Shown here in pieces: positions 21,551-36,141 of a DNA stretch of 64,000 nucleotides. Numbering within the stretch: position 1 is the first letter of the stretch; each line of letters opens with the position of its first letter. The notes under the pieces were generated by a model. That model was not told the DNA's origin, made no database searches, and saw only the letters and a list, made by a program, of their open reading frames with translations. This DNA comes from Coccinella septempunctata (taxonomy: Eukaryota; Arthropoda; Insecta; Coleoptera; Coccinellidae), in contig NC_058196.1 of assembly GCF_907165205.1 (NCBI RefSeq), positions 26,764,501-26,828,500 of the forward strand, in the 5' to 3' direction. Position numbers and translations under genes: made by a program.

Positions 21551-24360
21551 AAGGGATATAGGCTCTTAATGTGTACTTTCAATCAATTTTTAGTAGTTAT
21601 AGGTTATAGGTAGAGTTAAGATGCATTTTTCGGAGCAGAACTGACTCCATGCATTTCTACAAATCGTATAACCCCTCAATAAAACATCTATCTAAGGTAC
21701 TCATTATGTTACCGAACCTAAATACTACCCTACGTCATCATCGATAAAAACCGTAATTATCGAGAAAGAATGCCCTGCACTGATGAAGCGATTACAGAGG
21801 ATATTTATGGCTAAGCCATACCTACACAATGTGCCAGAAAATAACATCTGGAATGCGACGATGGAAGTAGCGTAGGTATCGGAAACCGAAAGTTATTTCT
21901 TAGGCGCTTCGCCCGAAGTTGAAACCTTCGATGGAGAATAAATCGGCAACAAATATAATGGTCGAATATAGAAAATCTTTAATATTTATTTTTTAATTTT
22001 ATTCGATTTTAGTTTTCTTATTTTTTTCATATTTATAAATTGTTGAACTTTTGTTTTAATTTTTAAATAGGGCCTAGATGTGAAGGAGAAATTTTCTTGT
22101 CAATTCCATAAATTCCGAGTATTAGGGCTAAATTTATGCGAATAAAACTTCAGCAACTGAAAAAAATTAATCACAATTAACATTAGGATAGTTTTTAAAT
22201 ATTTTCAAACGATACATCCCCAATTTCGACGAAAATTGAGAAATTAGGTTTATTGCATGAATTAACGAATATTTTTATCGATAATAAAAACCACACTTTA
22301 AATTACTATAAGATTCCCATCAGCAAAATAACCGTGAGTTGTTTGTATTGTAAGTATCATACTTATATCGCTGTATTATATGTTGCCGAAGTTTACATTT
22401 GGCACCCCTCCGTAATTCGATTTCTGAACGAAAGCTATACGGGGTTGGGGTGAACAAAAATTCTGTTTATACAGGTTTCCCCTTCCTATATCCATCACTA
22501 ATACCGCTACTGAAACGGGAACCATTTTTCATCCTTGTCACACTAGTGACACTCATGACCGTCCCCTGTTTCTTTGTACTCCACATGACGAACCATATTT
22601 GTGATATAGTGCCCTGTTGCCATTTTGAGTCCAGGTCCAGAATCAGTTTAACTGCCAGTCTTTAAGATGGTTTATTCATCACTTTTTTGAACACTTTTAA
22701 TCATATCGCAATTACGATTGGAATCAACAGACATGAAGTATTGGTGTCTGTGCTACTGAAGAATCTGAATGCTTTAAAGATGGAGTCGTGTTTCGAGAGC
22801 TCATAAAAATTACCTTATATACTTCGATGATTTATAAAATCTGTCGAACCAGTCATAACTCCTAATTTTTCCGAGGGATAGAGTGAAGACATTAGGATAT
22901 TCGACACGTTATCTTAAATGAATGCCCCTCATATGTGATTCACCGTGTGTCGTCGAAATTTTCGAATGTTTTTTTTGGTGATTTATGTTGACATAATGTC
23001 TTTGAATTGGTGTTTTTCTCTTCATTTATATTCTTGTGGTATCGCAGATTGACATCGTAAATTATTAAAATTCGTGTTAACAACGAACAGGTCGGGAATT
23101 TCTATGGTCGGAGTTAACATTGAGCTTAAAGGCAACGGTTAATTTGGGTTGGCTTATTCAGGAGTTGAACATCGGGCTCAAGGAACATCGACGTTTTGAA
23201 TATGGAATATATGGTTAATTTACATATTTCGGCAAAATTTTGTTCAAGATAAGAACACATTCATCAAAAAATTTCGTTCACAGCGATCAAAGATATTCGT
23301 TGTGAAAAATATGACCATAATTGGAATAAACAAACATGCATTTTATGAGTAAATTATTCAAATATCGCTATGTGAGATACCGACAGATTCTGAATACTTT
23401 CAACAGGTGTCCTAAGTCATAAAAATAATGAAAATTCATGGAAAATTAAATGCCACAAAAAAGGATCGAAATTATATTAGTTGTGAATAAATTAAGTTTA
23501 GTTTAGGTATAATATTAATATTGACACACAGTTCAAAGTGTTTCCACTGTCATTATTTCACAGAGACATGTTTTCTTCTTATTAGTAGCATTATTGGAGG
23601 TATTTCAGAAATAATCAAGGATTGTATCCAGCTTAGAGTATTATTGTATGAATTGTTGGAATAATATAATAAAGGGCTTCTGAGTATATTATTCAATACA
23701 GGTAGAACTTCAATTGCAACAAAATTCGTTTATTTGTAGCGAATAATATAATAATAAAATAAATGGTGAATAAACGAAATCTTGTTTTTATTTTAGTTCA
23801 TTCAATCACGAATTTCACGGCAACAATTGAATATTTTTTTTATAACGTCATCACTTGATGTCCAAATATGCAACAAAAATTTAAAAAATAATAATTGGTC
23901 TTAAATTATTATTGAAAAAATCAATAGAATCAAATAGAGACATTCAATCTGATCTCTATAATTTTTATTTCAATGAATTATACCTATTCGAAATGAACCA
24001 CGCGTATTATTCATATTACAGTAGATTGAAGAATTTTTTTTTTTTTTAAATAATATTTTATTAACACTTATTGCAAAAGAAGTTATCAAACTTTTTTCTG
24101 AAGGGTCACATAGGGATCCATTATAAGGAATAAAAATCAAATAAAAAACTTAATAAAATGATAGAGATTGATAGTAATAAAAAGTAAATATTGATAAAAA
24201 ATTGGAATAAAGATAATAAAAATAAAATAAAATAAATATTCATTTCACATTCATTCTTTTCTATAAAATAGCGCAGATAATATAGGTTTTATTTGATTTA
24301 AAAAAAAAATTTGGTTGGAGAAAGTTTATCCCGAACTGCGATATTTCAATTCTCCATTAT
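21551..24360. other. AT-rich non-coding DNA
   Basis: No gene, RNA or clear repeat is supported. Positions 21640-21960 and 22380-22660 are modestly more complex. Frames at 22253-22453 and 22399-22665 look like chance. Confidence 0.4.
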
Positions 24361-24590
24361 AGACGAAATTTGTCGTGCCCCCCTCAAATCCTCAGGTTTA
24401 TTCGGCGCAATCCGCACGTTCCGTCTCATTAAAATAAATATTCATTAAGGAGAGTGGAAAGGGGGGCAACAGATAAGACCATCGCGAGCACGGAACGCGA
24501 TGAAGATATCTGGCCGTGTATCTGATTCGAAAACACGAGTTGAATTCGGTAATCATCCAGGTAATTCCGGTACCACAAGGTGTCTCTTAC
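24361..24590. other. GC-rich island flanking a candidate exon
   Basis: Complex sequence with TTCATTAA and homeodomain-like cores. It would be intronic on the minus strand if the adjacent exon is real; otherwise it is an enhancer-like island. Confidence 0.3.
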
Positions 24591-24684
24591 CCGGGCCGCG
24601 GAACAGACGCCCGCCGTCGTCCCTAACGGCGTCCAGACACGACATGTCAGGTGGGGGGCTGATCCGGGGGGGCGAGGGATAGCG
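24591..24684 (-). CDS. Candidate internal coding exon (minus strand)
   Basis: An acceptor with a pyrimidine tract (agtccttaattttccag) and a donor (GCCCGG|GTAAGA) bound 94 bases. Entered in phase 0 the frame is open and reads RYPSPPRISPPPDMSC, then LDAVRDDGGRLFRGP, leaving one G. That G joins the GG of the exon at 15530-15783 to make Gly. If entered from the exon at 30418-30465 the frame would hit a stop, so those two exons would have to be alternatives. A second frame is also open, which is common in GC-rich DNA. The exon lies within a GC-rich island that might simply be a conserved non-coding element. No family is recognised. Confidence 0.2.
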
Positions 24685-27600
24685 CTGGAAAATTAAGGAC
24701 TGCGAAAATTGAACTTATTTTCCTAATATGTAATTTACGGGGAATTGCCGTGGAATGATTTACGTACCGAATACGTCAAAACTTTGTCATGCGATTCATC
24801 CGACGGGCATAAATGGAATACGGGTTCTCGAACGCGGGAACGTCAAATTGATTGAATTTATATTACGTGGCATGTCTACCAGACAAGGAAAAATAAATAA
24901 TTTCATGAGGTTATTCTGAACATGAAAACGGACACAAAAATTTTTATTATTATAAATTATAAATAACCACTCAAAAATATTTAAATGAATAAACATATAG
25001 ATTATATTAGAAATTAATTTTGAATACGTTCAAAAAATAAAGAAAATCCAAAAAGTCTTGAAGGTTTTTTGAATTCCGAACTGCATAACTATAAGTGTTT
25101 TTTTTTATTTCGATTTAGTATTGAAACTAAGTTAAAAGCATACAAAATATTTCAACATTTTTTTATTATATTTTTTTATGGTTTATTTTCCTATTTTTTG
25201 TTGAGTTTTCAACTCCAGTCAAGTTAAATGAGTTTCTCGTACTTCTGAAATCTTGAAAAAATGTAAACTGGCCGTTTACCATTATAAAAATGAATTAATT
25301 GTCAAATTATACCAAAATATAGAATTATTTTATTTTTTAAGTAACTACTTCTTCACAGTTGATTTCCCTCATTATGATTCGAATAAAAGGTTGTTTGCGG
25401 TTTTAAATTTTGCTGTTTAGCGCAAAAATTCTGTGATAAACCTATTGTATTCCATGAATAAAGATCTATTCTATCGGTGTTGAGTTTTCAAGAAACCAAC
25501 ATAATTAATCCATGACAAAAAGAAATAAATCAAATCTACCACGACCATTTATCAGCAGGCTGACGTTCGTCAAAACGTTGAATATTCATACATCATCACT
25601 TCATTTACATTGACCAGTCCATTTAGGCTGTTTGTATTTCTTCAGCCCCCCGCAGGCGTGCGCAAACTCCCTAATTCGTACACCCTTCCCATTTTTCCTA
25701 ACTCCGTTTACCTTCGGCCAACCAAGATGGTATCATTTAATTTATTGCATGAGCGATCATATTTTATAATTATATACCTTGCCTATGTTCTTTCCGTGTG
25801 GGTGGTCAGCTTTATAAGTAAATACATAACGGTTGTGTGTGTTTCATTCTAACACATGGATTCGATTCAATTGGCCCCGTTTCTGATGGAAAAATTCGTG
25901 ACCGTTGCTGAGAAGGAGGAGACGAGTTGGATAGTATTATTTTATTGTTTATTCGTTACTCCAACAATAATAATAATATTCCGAGTATTTGATACAAATA
26001 AAAATGAACTAATGATCTTACAGAGGTATTGAAATCATTTTTACAGGAGTTTGATTACCAGAATAATGAATAATTTACGTGAAAATTCAAAGCTTTCTTT
26101 GATTTTCTCCAAAATTTTGAATTGGGAAATTTCGAGAAATTTTATTAAGGTGAAGTTACCCAAATAAATATAAAAAAACCATGTTATTTCAATTACAATC
26201 TAAAAATACGTAAAAAAATTTTGTTTTTATTTTTGGCACATTTCTTATTTATATTCTTATATTTTACAGATGTATAAATGTAATTTTTTTTTTCGAGAAA
26301 ATTCAAATTCTAGAAAATAATAGATACCTATCATAAAAGCTGGTGAGAACGCCAAACTATCCTATGGAACTACACATATGATTGTTCACAAAAACAAAAT
26401 CAATCAAAAATGAAGAGGAATACATATAATACAAAACAAACCATGTCGAATTTTATTAGCAGTTATTTGCACATTTTGAACGAGTAAAAATATATTTTTT
26501 TCTCGATTTATCATTTTCAAAAGAACGGTCCCAAGTCATACACTCTCAAAAACCTAACTGACGTGAAACTTCGTCCTAAAGATGGAAAAGAAAGTTTTAC
26601 CTAGGACTCTATTTATGAAGAAAAAATTCACAGACTTTCACTTCACCTTGAATGAGGTAATGTTGCGTCTTCCGAAATTTCATGGGTCCTTTTGTCAGAT
26701 AACATGGGTTTACATAATAGAGATTTACTGGGTGAACCGAAAAACTTGATGTTGAAGCGTTGAAATTTTTATGTTTTCAGTCCATTTGTTCCACTTGTGA
26801 ATAGTTATTTTATTAGTTAGTTGGAAATAATACTGAACGAAATTTTATAAAAATTTTTAGACGATTTTATTCGGTTTCTGAAATCTACATGTCAGTGAAA
26901 GAAACTGTTTGAATTCTAGAGTGCTCTTTTCGGTTTTTTTCTAAAGAATTTTTATTTATGTACTTTATAAGCCGATAAATATTGGATGCTCTGCTAAAGA
27001 ACGCCATATGGGTGTTTTACAGAGAATTAATGAATATTTGCAAAAAATTCAAGGGATGATTTCTTGTCAAAAATTACAGATATATTTTTATTGGCATAGA
27101 ATGTCAGTTTACTGGTTGTTAAAAAAATATTTAAAATTGTTTTTCAGGGGTCTTAAAATTATTTCACAACTATTCCTGTATAAAAATGATCTACAAAATT
27201 TGACCTAACACAGATTCGCGATCACCACCCCCAAAATCGATAGGGCATTTCCTCCCCAAACTCCCCAACTAATTAATTCCAGGATTCCAGTTTCGAGAGA
27301 GTCCATTTCACCCCGTTCCCGATCAGATAGCGTACCAGACGACATTTCGGATCGGCGGGCTAATTCCGATCGGTGACCCATGCCACCCCCGCCCCCGCCT
27401 CTGGCTACACGCCGCCGTCCCCCAGAGTAAAGCTAGCATTTCGCTAGCGATCCAATAATCAAATATCAAGTCGGGCCGTGAATCATGTCCGTTACGTAAC
27501 CCATTTCAATGTCGTATCGGGGGCGATCCTTCTCGCATAAGTAACGTCTTCGGGGGTTGGAGCCCCTTCATCATCTTTTGACGGCCGGGTATAGGGCACA

Positions 27601-30417
27601 GATTAGAAATTTTCAATCTTCGCGAATTGCGTCCGGTGCGTCTCAGGTAGATCGAACGAGGAACAGTGATTCTAGATTGTCGATCTGCGATAACAGTTAT
27701 TCAGTTGTTATTTCGTCGAACTGTCATTTATCGATAAACTATTTGCTACTTTTCGACGTAACAGTTATTCGACGATATTCTAAAAATAGCCATGGTTTTT
27801 ATTTGTTGAATATATATTTTCCACTTATTCATGTTTTTCAGGGTTATAATGATAAGATAAAATCGAATAATTAATAACTCGAATTGTTTCACACTCATTT
27901 TATAATTCTGCAGTCTTCAGTATCTTTTTATACCTTTCACCCTTATAATTTTGTTTTCTCTTATATCTGCTGGCTTTTATAGACCAGAGCAATCAGGGAA
28001 AAGCTGATGGATAATCAATTTGAATCGCAGACATCAGAAAAAATAAAACTATGAGATGAAAATTTAAAAATACGAGTATACTGAAGCATTCAGAAATATA
28101 CAATGAGTGAAAAACTCAAGTTCTTGATTTTTCTTGACTGTATTTTTTCTATCCTGAAAACATGAATTCGTAAAAAAAATTTAAACGAAGGAAAACATAA
28201 AAGTTAAGGCAAAAACTGGGAATAGACTCTGAAAACTTGTTAACGACGCATATAAACTATATGTAGAATACAGGTAGTAGGTACATAATGCAATTTGTGC
28301 CTTCAATATATCCAAATTCTGCATTCTTACTACACTGTACTTATTTATGAACTGTCACAAAGAAAATGAAGATAAGTAAATCCTGTTGTAAATCTCTTGC
28401 CTTTTATGCACAGAGGTATAATTACGTACTCATCCTTTTCTTCGAATAAGGGTTTGGATTAACTCTTAGAGGATAATTTAACAGTTCGCCTAGGTGAAAC
28501 TTCATGACTAATATTGTCTGATTTTTGGGGGAGGTATTCGTTAAAGTACTGCTGGACAAACTGAAATATTTCAGTTGAAATCCAAAAGTTGTAGGTGTCA
28601 CAGTGGTTTCAGAAGGTGAATAGGTGTTGCAGTGTGCTTCAGCAAGTATCAGAGTTATGTGAGTATTCAAATATATCTTATTTCATAGTAGCTATTGATT
28701 TTAATTTTCGATGGTTGTGTAAGTATATGTTTATGTTATTTCAACATTTTTATTCAATGTGTGTTTTAGTTCTGATATTGTTGAATTATTTAATTAAGGA
28801 AGTAAACCTTAACAGTCAAATTCTTTTGTATAGCAAGAATAAGAGATTTGCAAAAAAATATCTTTTTGAACTCATAATTTTTATTCTGGGTTTCGATCAT
28901 TTGTATGACTGATAAAATTTAACCGAATGTTGTTCATAGTAAAAATTTATGCATAATTATTATTTGGGGCTACCTGTTTCCGGTTATGTTCATTTACATA
29001 GGTATCTGAATTCGTTTATGTTAGCATCTTGCCTTCATCTTTTGTATCTTATGTTAAAAGATGATTGGAAGTATTACCAAATTTGAGTTAATTATATAGG
29101 GGGGTTTTCATCACTTTATGTAATAAATCATCGATATCCTGTTCAGTTTGTACCAACGTTACTCTTTTATTATCTTAAAAGTTACAAAAAGAGGGTGGAA
29201 ATGAAAATAATGAAGAAACTATGCAATTTTAGCCTCAGATTCATTGTTTCCGAAATTTTTATATTTAAACCTATAGTCTGAATTTAACTGAAAAACTAAG
29301 AATTTAAAATATTTATAAAATTGATTTTCGTGAAATTCACATCTTTGAAATCGTATATATTAAAAATTCCGGTGGAGATAAAAATTTGGTTCGTTTTGAA
29401 TCATAAAATTTATAGTATTTGCATAAATTATCCGGACATAATTCGTTCAAAATGTCTCGTTGGTTTATTAATTAATGAATTTTTTCGTTATATTTCATAC
29501 TTGCCCGAATACCCAAGAGAAGAAAACCGAGCAAATTTCAATAATACTTCCCAACATCTCCGACAATCGATCAATGTACAAGCAGAAGATACTCGCACAA
29601 AAGGCATATGTAAACCCGTGGGGGGCAAGGGGGGCCAACCCCACGGGATCTACAATTATAATACCGTCCATATCAGGAGAATTCGAGAACGGGCAAACTT
29701 TTACAAGGAAAAGGCGTAACTCGTTGGAAAGTAACATGAAGCCGATTTGATCCCCCTAATTTTCTAAATAACAGAAACGGAGATTGAGTTTTCATTGTAA
29801 ACTTATGCGGGGGCAGATTTCTGCTTTAGGACCAATAATTTCCTTGGGGACGAGAAAGTTGTCGGAGGAGTTTTTGAGTGATCACCGGAATTATCTGAAG
29901 ATCGTGATAAAGGCTCATTATAGTGAATATACAGGGTGTGAATAACAAATTGCGAAAAAATTTATGGGGTGATTTAATGCAGAAAAAAGTGTGGGTCCTT
30001 CACATATTTTTTTTAGCAGCCACGCAGTGTTTATAAGGGAAGCCACAAAAGTGACAGACATTGTATGGAAGCAAAAATGACTTAAGGAAAAATTTTGATG
30101 ATGTTCTCCTGAAATGTAAACATTATATCCGAACCAAACATAATGAGACAACCTTAGGAGGATGTCCTCTTCCTAACCAACATCCACAGAACGTGTTCCG
30201 TCGAAGTTCAACTTCCTAATTGCCAAAAGCTTTCGTGTTTTCACCTCCCTCTCATAGGACCCCTTAATTACCCCCTCATCGCTACCCTTAGAAAGCTCTG
30301 CCAAAGTGCTAAATGCATATCACATGTGGCTTGAAAAGCTCCCATATGGACGAACCCTAGTAGGCCGGTTAGGTCCAGGGATCTATATCTCATGTGAAAA
30401 TGAACCCAGGCACTCAC
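24685..30417. other. Long non-coding stretch with scattered islands
   Basis: Mostly AT-rich. Islands: 25590-25740; 27230-27700 (C-rich, with gctagcatttcgctagc, an imperfect palindrome); 29500-29760; 30180-30400. A repeat end TACAGGGTGTGAATAAC is at 29931, but its partner was not found. The frames at 29321-29719 and 29475-29750 overlap in different frames, and neither has splice support. No gene is claimed. Confidence 0.4.
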
Positions 30418-30465
30418 CGTATCTGCGGTCTTTAACAGGCATAGAAGATTGATAACTCCACCTAC
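30418..30465 (-). CDS. Candidate 48-bp microexon (minus strand)
   Basis: The acceptor gatttctgtttcag and the donor TACG|GTGAGT enclose 48 bases. With one base carried in, the frame reads RWSYQSSMPVKDRRY and leaves one G, compatible with the exon at 15530-15783. It also accepts the one G left by the candidate exon at 39049-39112, so 39112 to 30418 to 15530 forms one open frame. A phase-0 reading (VGGVINLLCLLKTADT) is also open. Splice signals are good, but such short exons occur by chance in this much sequence. Confidence 0.22.
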
Positions 30466-33400
30466 CTGAAACAGAAATCCTCATTAATTTCATCGAATTT
30501 TTAATGAATGAAGAATTTTTCAATTAGTAATTTCTCAATGATTGAGATATACATAAAGTTGATGAAAATTATTCAAAAATATTTTGATTTATTTTTGTTG
30601 CAATTTAGACTGAATAAATATATTGATAATAAATAATGTCGAACAATAGGGGTGGGTTTTTCGATCCAGAATTACAGGAGGGACGATACCACCAAAAATG
30701 CTCGAAAAATGTTTGGGCTGCGAATAGTTATCGATGTATAATCAATTTTAAAAAAATCGAGGAATATATGCGCAAATGAGACAGGAGACAGACACTAGAA
30801 AGTCTCTAGAAAGTATTGATTAGATAAATAAAGATAAATTTAGAACCTTTCAAAATCACCATTAAAATATTCATTCTAATAAAAAGTGTGATCCAAAAAG
30901 AGGGTGATATCTCTTCGAAAGATCTATCCATCGTCCTATGTTTTCAAGCAGGTAATAGTAAGTATAGGGCAAAAAAAAATTACGAAAGACTACCCCAACA
31001 ATAAATACATTCCGATAAGCGATCATCTGATGATAATCAACAAGCTCCTAAATATTCCAACAAGTAGCGCTTCCAATCCCCATCAAACCCTTGATTTTAC
31101 GGCTTGCTGAACGCTCCAAGTAACAAGTACCGTCATAAAAATTCAATTGCCATTTGTCAAGATTTCGCAGCGTAAAGTCTATAATAAAGTGATAAAACTT
31201 CACTTTATTGCCGTTTACCACCCCGAACGTTCCGTTTTATGTCGACCCTAAGACGGAGATGGGAAATCCTAACAACCCCTGTCGGTGCCGACATCTAGCG
31301 GAAGCTCGCCGAACTTCCTGGAAGCCATTGGTTCGGGGGTGCCGCCGACAGGGGCGCTGTAAAAATGTTCGTTCACGGGGAATACAGAGACCTATATTTA
31401 TCAACTGGGAAGACGAAAATGATTTGAATATTTCGATTCGAGTATAAAACTGACACAATAAAAAAAGAAAAATGAAATATAATATTGTGTAATTAATATA
31501 CCTTATATTATAATATATTATTTTCTGTTATTTTTTATTATTTATGAATATTAATGTTAGAGATATGTGTTTTAATGAAAATTATGTTACGATCGATTAA
31601 CACATATATAAATAATCGATAATATTTTAGGATCTTCATTTCAATCATCAGTTGATACAAATTAATAATTTTAATTAAAAATCAATTAATTGCAAAAAAT
31701 TTTACTGAAAAAACTATAACTCACTCAATGTTCAACCCCCGTCCACAAAATTTCAAGTCCTGTCGAATCTATAAACCGTAACACGTGATCAAAGCCGAGG
31801 AAACATCGACCGTTCAACGACGCTCATTTAATATTAACAAAAAAAAATTTTCCGCGGAATTCCACAGCGACCGACGCTTCCGTCGCGTGTTTGGGGGACG
31901 CACGTCGACGCCGCCGCCACCACCGCGTGGCGGTCCACCAGGACGACCACCTACGGGGCGCCGCGACGCTCAGTTCTTTCTTGTGTTTGAATTATGACAT
32001 CATAACTCATTAAACCGCCGGGGCCTAGGAGGAAATACATTTTTTGGGACGGGGTTTCCACCGGATGAGGACGGAACCCAGATCTTATTAATTGGCCAGC
32101 GTGCGCCTATATGGCCCTGACAGACGAGAATTATTGAAAAATGATGAAAGATTGCCTTTCACCCGAAATTCCGGCGAAAACTGGATGAGGGATTCGTATG
32201 CTCCAGTAAAATTTATCCAGTGTTGTGAGCGCCAAAAATTAATTAAATTAATGAATTATTCAGCTCATTTCACGAGTAAAAAATTTAGCCACATATATCG
32301 AACAATAAATTTATAAAATTATTTTTTTTCTAATTTTTTTACAATTTTTCTTTGTGAGTTTATAAATTTTAGAATTTTTTTGCTAAAAATTTGAATTCAT
32401 AATATTGATATTCGATAAAAAAAATAGAGGTTGTGGATGGGGATTAATTGAATAAATTAAATTTGTCATGATTTTTATACCACTAGTGAGTAGGTATAAA
32501 CTTGCAAAAATTAGTAAAAGTCATTGGAAGAAAGAAATAATTTTTTTTTTCAAATTATCATCATTAGTTCACTCCCAAATTTAAAGTTTTCATTTCTTTC
32601 ATGAACCAACCACTATCAAAAATAAAATAGAATTTTAATTACATTTATTGAATATTTATAATAGTCGAAATTAGTTCTCATCAAATTTATCAAACCAGAA
32701 AAATAAAAGCATTTTCGAATTGGTGCCAAAATAATTCCAACCCTAAATTTATTTTTTTATATTAATTAACTATTATAACAAATAAATGGAAGAAAATTCA
32801 TCAAAAAACTTTTCATTTTCATGTCATGTGAATTATCTAATTTAAAATAATATGTGGATATTATTCTTTTTGAGACCATAAACATGTGAAGTATAATATG
32901 TATGTTGCATTAATATAAAATTTTTTATCAAATATTGGACGACTCTGAAACAATCGATTTTCTTCCGGAACCGCCATTCTCTGGTAGCCATTTTGAAACA
33001 GATCGATGTTTCCTCCGTGACGATAAAATGCCAACGATTTCCGTGAAGGTCATTCGGAAGCCATGTGAGAAAATATCCAAATCGGTACACTTTTCACATT
33101 TTAATTAATAGCCATTCGTCCACTAACAGCCGAATTAAATTAATGAGATTCATATCAACCGCCCAATTATCATGATTTATGGTTTCTTCTTGAGATTTAC
33201 GTATTGTGTATTTTTTAAATGGAAGGAACGCCCGGAAAATTCATTAGTTTAATTGAATTAGATATATGTACTTGTTAGTAGATGTGCATGTTTTAGGGGG
33301 TTCATTAAAAATATCTCGAATTATTAAATAAATAGAAAAAATATTATATTGAAGGAATTTTCAGAATCGATGAGACAAAAGACCATTTCTGGTGAATGCT

Positions 33401-35314
33401 AAAACCCTAAACTGAATCGCAACATATTTCCTGTGGCATAAATCATATTTCGACCTATCATTAACCTTCAAAACCCATGGTTCAGGCAGAAAATAACGCT
33501 AAAAAGTATTTGACCCATCCCGAAATTCCTAAAGTTATCAATAGAAGTAGGTACAATTTTTTTAGGAAACAATTTGGCAGCTGCACTTAAGACGCGTAAA
33601 AAGGCAACAAATTAGAGAGGCATGATAAATTTTATAAAAGATTTTCGACCTTCGTTCGTTTGTTCTGCCCGACTGTGCACTTTGTCGCATTTTTAGGTTT
33701 GAAAATCAATATTTCAATATTGGTGAGGTAGCAAATGGTAAATAGAAGATTATTCATAGTCAAATAATAGGAAAAACAATAACACAAAAACTGTGTTTGT
33801 GATATTATTATCTGAGAGACTTTTTACCAAATTTCGGTCGATTTTTCTAGTTAAAAAAATACATAATAAATAAAATATTAAAGTTGTAGTTTAATTTTTC
33901 CAATTAATGGAACAATTTAACCCGCATAATATTTTTCAAAATTGTATATTTCTTTATATATGTGGAATAAGAAATTGAATAAATTTTGAATGAATTCAAA
34001 TCATCACCAACCACTTCAGCTGGGAATTTTTAAGAATCGCCATTCTTTCTGCATGAAAATTAAATTCTGGGATATACTAGAGAAGAAATAATAATTACGC
34101 AATTATCTCCTCGCATCTACCTACCTTATAAATATGAGATGATTGCGGGACAGTACAGTGGCGAAACAAGGTAATAAATTAAATAAAATATTACACAAAT
34201 TGAATGGAATGTTTATTGAAGGGAAAGTACTTTATGTGCTAATTACTGATTCCGAGCGATAAGTTATATTTGTGCGAAACCCATGTTTCCTTACAACGCT
34301 TTTTTTTTGAGATTCATTGAAGAGGATGATTATCTTAGGATTTTTCATTGAGCTTCCACGGAGAATGAATAAATATATATTTTTTCGAATAAGGCACTCG
34401 TTATTTCTTGAGTTTATGAATGGTAAAGTGCAGATGTTCTGTGAGCACTATAAAATTTGAACAGCTTGTTTTAACCATGGATTTTAAATGTGTATAATAT
34501 ACAGCTATTCCTAGCACCCGCATCTTGAAGAAGCAGGTATCTGATGGTGGTATAATTAAAAGATTTCATCAGTCTTTAATATGGTCGTCCGCCACAAACT
34601 AATTAATATTCTAATTTGAAGTCTTACAACCATAAAACATATTCTGTTGTATAATTGTCTGCTGGGTAAAAAAAGATAAAAAATTTTAAGGATGAACTTC
34701 ACCGTTGATTCAAAATTTCATTTTTCTCAAAACTGGCAACGATAAGGTTGAATATCAAAAATTAATGGAATGTATTGACCAGTCACTATCGTTTTATTCT
34801 CTCTACAAAAAAACTAAGTCTGTTCCTGTCGTGCTGTGAACAACCGCGTCGTTTGACCTTGAGAAGCACTAAAAGAAAATACCGACATATCATTTCGGGA
34901 CTGTCAGGTCGACCGGAGACAATTTGGACAACTTGCAAGAGCTTATGCAAAAGCAAAATGTCCTTTATTCATTTATTTGTAACTATCGGGGCAGGGTCTT
35001 ACTAGGCCGGTTCAGAAACTGAACACTCTTCGAAGAAATGCGAAATATATTAATTTAAAGATTATTTCAAATAGAAAACTCTGAACTTTAAAAGGATCTC
35101 TTCTTAGAAGGGGGCAAGATATTAAAGAAAAAATTGAGAAAAAATTCAAAAACTCCTGAAAGGATCACAACTGAACTAATAAACTGGAAATGTGTATATT
35201 CCGCCCTCAGAATACCTTTTTAAAATAAAATAATTCGAATTTCATGAAATAAAATTTTTTTTGAATGTCAATTTCATTCAGATGAAACGAGATACATATT
35301 TATTTTTTTTTCAG
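30466..35314. other. Non-coding DNA with GC-rich islands
   Basis: Islands at 31190-31440, 31780-32120 (very GC-rich, with a proline/glycine-coding-like run on the plus strand) and 32960-33120. Most of 32280-32900 and 33700-34700 is AT-rich. No gene is supported. The acceptor tatttttttttcag at 35301-35314 suggests that an untranslated exon of the gene at 35341 could lie upstream. Confidence 0.35.
31287..31301 (-). promoter_or_regulatory. CTCF-like site
   Basis: Read on the minus strand, CCGCTAGATGTCGGC agrees with CCASYAGRKGGCRSY at 13 of 15 positions. It lies in a GC-rich island. Confidence 0.25.
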
Positions 35315-35340
35315 ATTTTCCGTTACATTCAAAAAACGAA

Positions 35341-36073
35341 ATGGATTTGACAGACACATCATCGTATCGCGTGGAGACGAAAAATAACCAGAAAAAAAGA
35401 AAACCAGTCTTCTGGACTCTAGCAGCAACAGCCTGTTACCGAAAGATGATGAAGGGGCCATACTATTGCGAACCAGTCAGAATGTTTATATTTTATAATC
35501 TTTTCAAAGGGGTGAGTTGAGTTGAAATATATTAGTTATTATTCAAATTTTTTATGAATGCATTACATTGCATATATTTTAGCAAAAATATATTAATAAT
35601 TATTTTAATTTTTTTTTTCGATGTATTTCATTTATGAAATCTTCATTTTTTCCTAAATATTTTAAGATTTTTGGTCATTAATAATAATTGATTCCATTTT
35701 TAAACTTCGACGATAAAAAACACATAAAACTATTGCAGCAAAAAGACTGGAAGGTGCACAATATGCCTGTGGTAGAAACGGAACAGACAAAACTCCCAAT
35801 GACAGACAACGAAATAAGGAAATCAGCACCTTTTGTGAAGATGAACCCATGGGCCCCATCCCAGAGTGGAATCATAGAAAGCGTGATTTATTTGAAATAT
35901 CTCCTAAAGGTAATTTCAATCTATTCATTATTGATTTCGTTAATATTAATTTCTGCTCGTTTCAGGACGCTGATCGAAAGCAAAAAGAAGAAGAAAAAAT
36001 TGATGAAAAATCGATGAACAAACTACAGACCGGCGCGATGAAGCATGTGTTCAGCATGTCCAACTTAGGATGA
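35341..36073 (+). CDS. Three-exon gene for a 149-residue unrecognised protein
   Basis: Exons are 35341-35511, 35739-35909 and 35966-36073. Both introns are phase 0 with consensus ends: 227 bp (gtgagt to tattgcag) and 56 bp (gtaatt to gctcgtttcag), the short size common in insects. The spliced frame gives 149 residues: MDLTDTSSYRVETKNNQKKR at the N-terminus, then KPVFWTLAATACYRKMMKGP, a middle with DWKVHNMPVVETEQTKLP and SAPFVKMNPWAPSQSG, a charged helical stretch (DADRKQKEEEKIDEK) and the end MKHVFSMSNLG. No signal peptide, transmembrane helix or catalytic motif is evident. It is basic and small, like many testis or ciliary proteins, but that is only a guess. An acceptor directly upstream (35314) with eight open codons before the ATG means the start could lie in an earlier exon. 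AATAAA follows at 36136. I do not recognise the family. Confidence 0.82.
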
Positions 36074-36135
36074 TAGGCTTTTCTTGAGGGAAAATTGTAA
36101 ATTTCCCAGTGATAAATTATTGTGATTGTGACTTG

Positions 36136-36141
36136 AATAAA
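36136..36141 (+). terminator. Polyadenylation signal AATAAA
   Basis: A canonical AATAAA lies 63 bases after the stop codon of the three-exon gene, followed by a T-rich stretch (ttttgattttaatctatttt). Confidence 0.65.

Noticed and set aside
31785..31997. Plus-strand frame with a proline/glycine run
   Set aside because: It begins with GTG, not ATG, has no acceptor, and the run reflects a GC-rich island.
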